A stretch of DNA of 5,395 bases from Thermoplasmata archaeon (GTDB lineage: Archaea; Thermoplasmatota; E2; UBA202; JdFR-43). Shown here one piece after another: positions 5,004 to 5,395 of the stretch. The stretch covers positions 1 to 5,395 of the forward strand of contig JAGGYX010000102.1 of NCBI GenBank assembly GCA_021162305.1. Reading direction: 5' to 3'. The notes beneath the pieces are model-generated. The model did no database searches. It saw nothing but the letters and a program-made list of their open reading frames with translations, and was not told where the DNA came from. Position 1 is the first letter of the stretch; each line of letters begins with the position of its first letter. A program made the translations under genes and the position numbers.

Positions 5004-5395
5004 ATGCTTGTAATATATTCAAATGCCTATCTCTTGCACAACAATGAAGGTCATCCTGAAAATTCTTCGCGTTTAAAAGCAATAGTGAGCTATCTGAAAG
5101 AGCAGGAATTCAATGAAAAAATCGACTGGCAGGAACCATATGAAATAAGCGAGGATGAAATAGCAAAAGTGCATAGCAGGGAAATGATAGAAAATGCACG
5201 CCATGTCGGATGGCTTGATATGGATACATATACAAATGAGCATTCATACAGAATTGCCAAGCTTGCTGCTGGAGGCGTTGTGAAAGCATGTGATGAAATT
5301 TTGAATGGCAGGCATAGCCAAGCTTTTGCTTTGGTTCGTCCTCCCGGCCATCATGCAACACGCAATGCTTCCATGGGATTCTGCATTTTTAACAA
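5004..5395 (+). CDS. Histone deacetylase / acetylpolyamine amidohydrolase family protein, N-terminal part
   Basis: This is a zinc-dependent amidohydrolase that removes acetyl groups from lysine side chains or polyamines. The window holds the first 130 residues of a protein that is usually about 300-350 long; the frame runs off the right edge without a stop. Family marks are the early HPENSSRLKAI (17-27), which binds the fold's first helix, KVHSREMI (55-62) near the usual V-H-(S/T) site, AAGGVVKACDEIL (88-100), and FALVRPPGHHA (108-118) with the H116-H117 catalytic dyad, followed by MGFCIFN (124-130). The zinc ligands (D-x-H and a later D) lie beyond the window. There is no signal peptide, so it acts in the cytoplasm. 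ATG 5004 is placed by the family's usual start (LVIYS.....H). In archaea the substrates may be Alba or other chromatin proteins, or polyamines; the sequence does not say which. Confidence 0.93.
   Translation, partial: MLVIYSNAYLLHNNEGHPENSSRLKAIVSYLKEQEFNEKIDWQEPYEISEDEIAKVHSREMIENARHVGWLDMDTYTNEHSYRIAKLAAGGVVKACDEILNGRHSQAFALVRPPGHHATRNASMGFCIFN

Noticed and set aside
5110..5361. Minus-strand open frame of 83 codons near the right edge
   Set aside because: It is antisense to the clear deacetylase reading frame with the HH dyad and has no recognisable pattern.

Overview
The window looks archaeal, from an AT-rich, probably euryarchaeal genome. The evidence is an archaeal-type MCM helicase, an archaea-restricted DUF424 protein, TATA-like boxes about 24-30 bases before start codons, and almost no Shine-Dalgarno sequences. 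A Thermoplasmata-like lineage is a guess from overall flavour and is not demonstrated.

Layout: (1) 18-2864 (+) is a tight three-gene operon. It holds the replicative helicase mcm, a 94-residue DUF424 protein that starts 7 bases after the mcm stop, and a 167-residue HELLH zinc-metallopeptidase-like protein whose ATG overlaps the DUF424 stop (ATGA). (2) 2865-3995 (-) is a convergent gene for a PD-(D/E)XK nuclease-like protein, broken into three reading frames by two frameshifts, each at a run of four A. The C-terminal segment (2865-3122) is an open frame without its own start, but it reads as a natural continuation. Its stop codon abuts the stop of the metallopeptidase gene with no base between them. 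(3) 3996-4088 is a short divergent promoter region with TATA-like boxes on both strands and a 9-bp inverted repeat at its edges. (4) 4089-4916 (+) encodes a four-helix membrane protein with a cytoplasmic bacterial-PH-like (bPH2/DUF304) domain. (5) 5004 to the window end (+) is the N-terminal 130 residues of a histone deacetylase/acetylpolyamine amidohydrolase family protein with its HH catalytic dyad, cut by the window edge.

How they fit together: the first operon pairs DNA replication with an uncharacterised archaeal protein and a possible SprT-like protease. The nuclease gene appears to be an accessory insertion between housekeeping genes and is either decaying, carries sequencing errors, or (less likely) is recoded. 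The membrane PH protein and the deacetylase are separate units, each with its own TATA-like element placed for leaderless transcription. No tRNA, rRNA, CRISPR array, insertion sequence or intein was seen.
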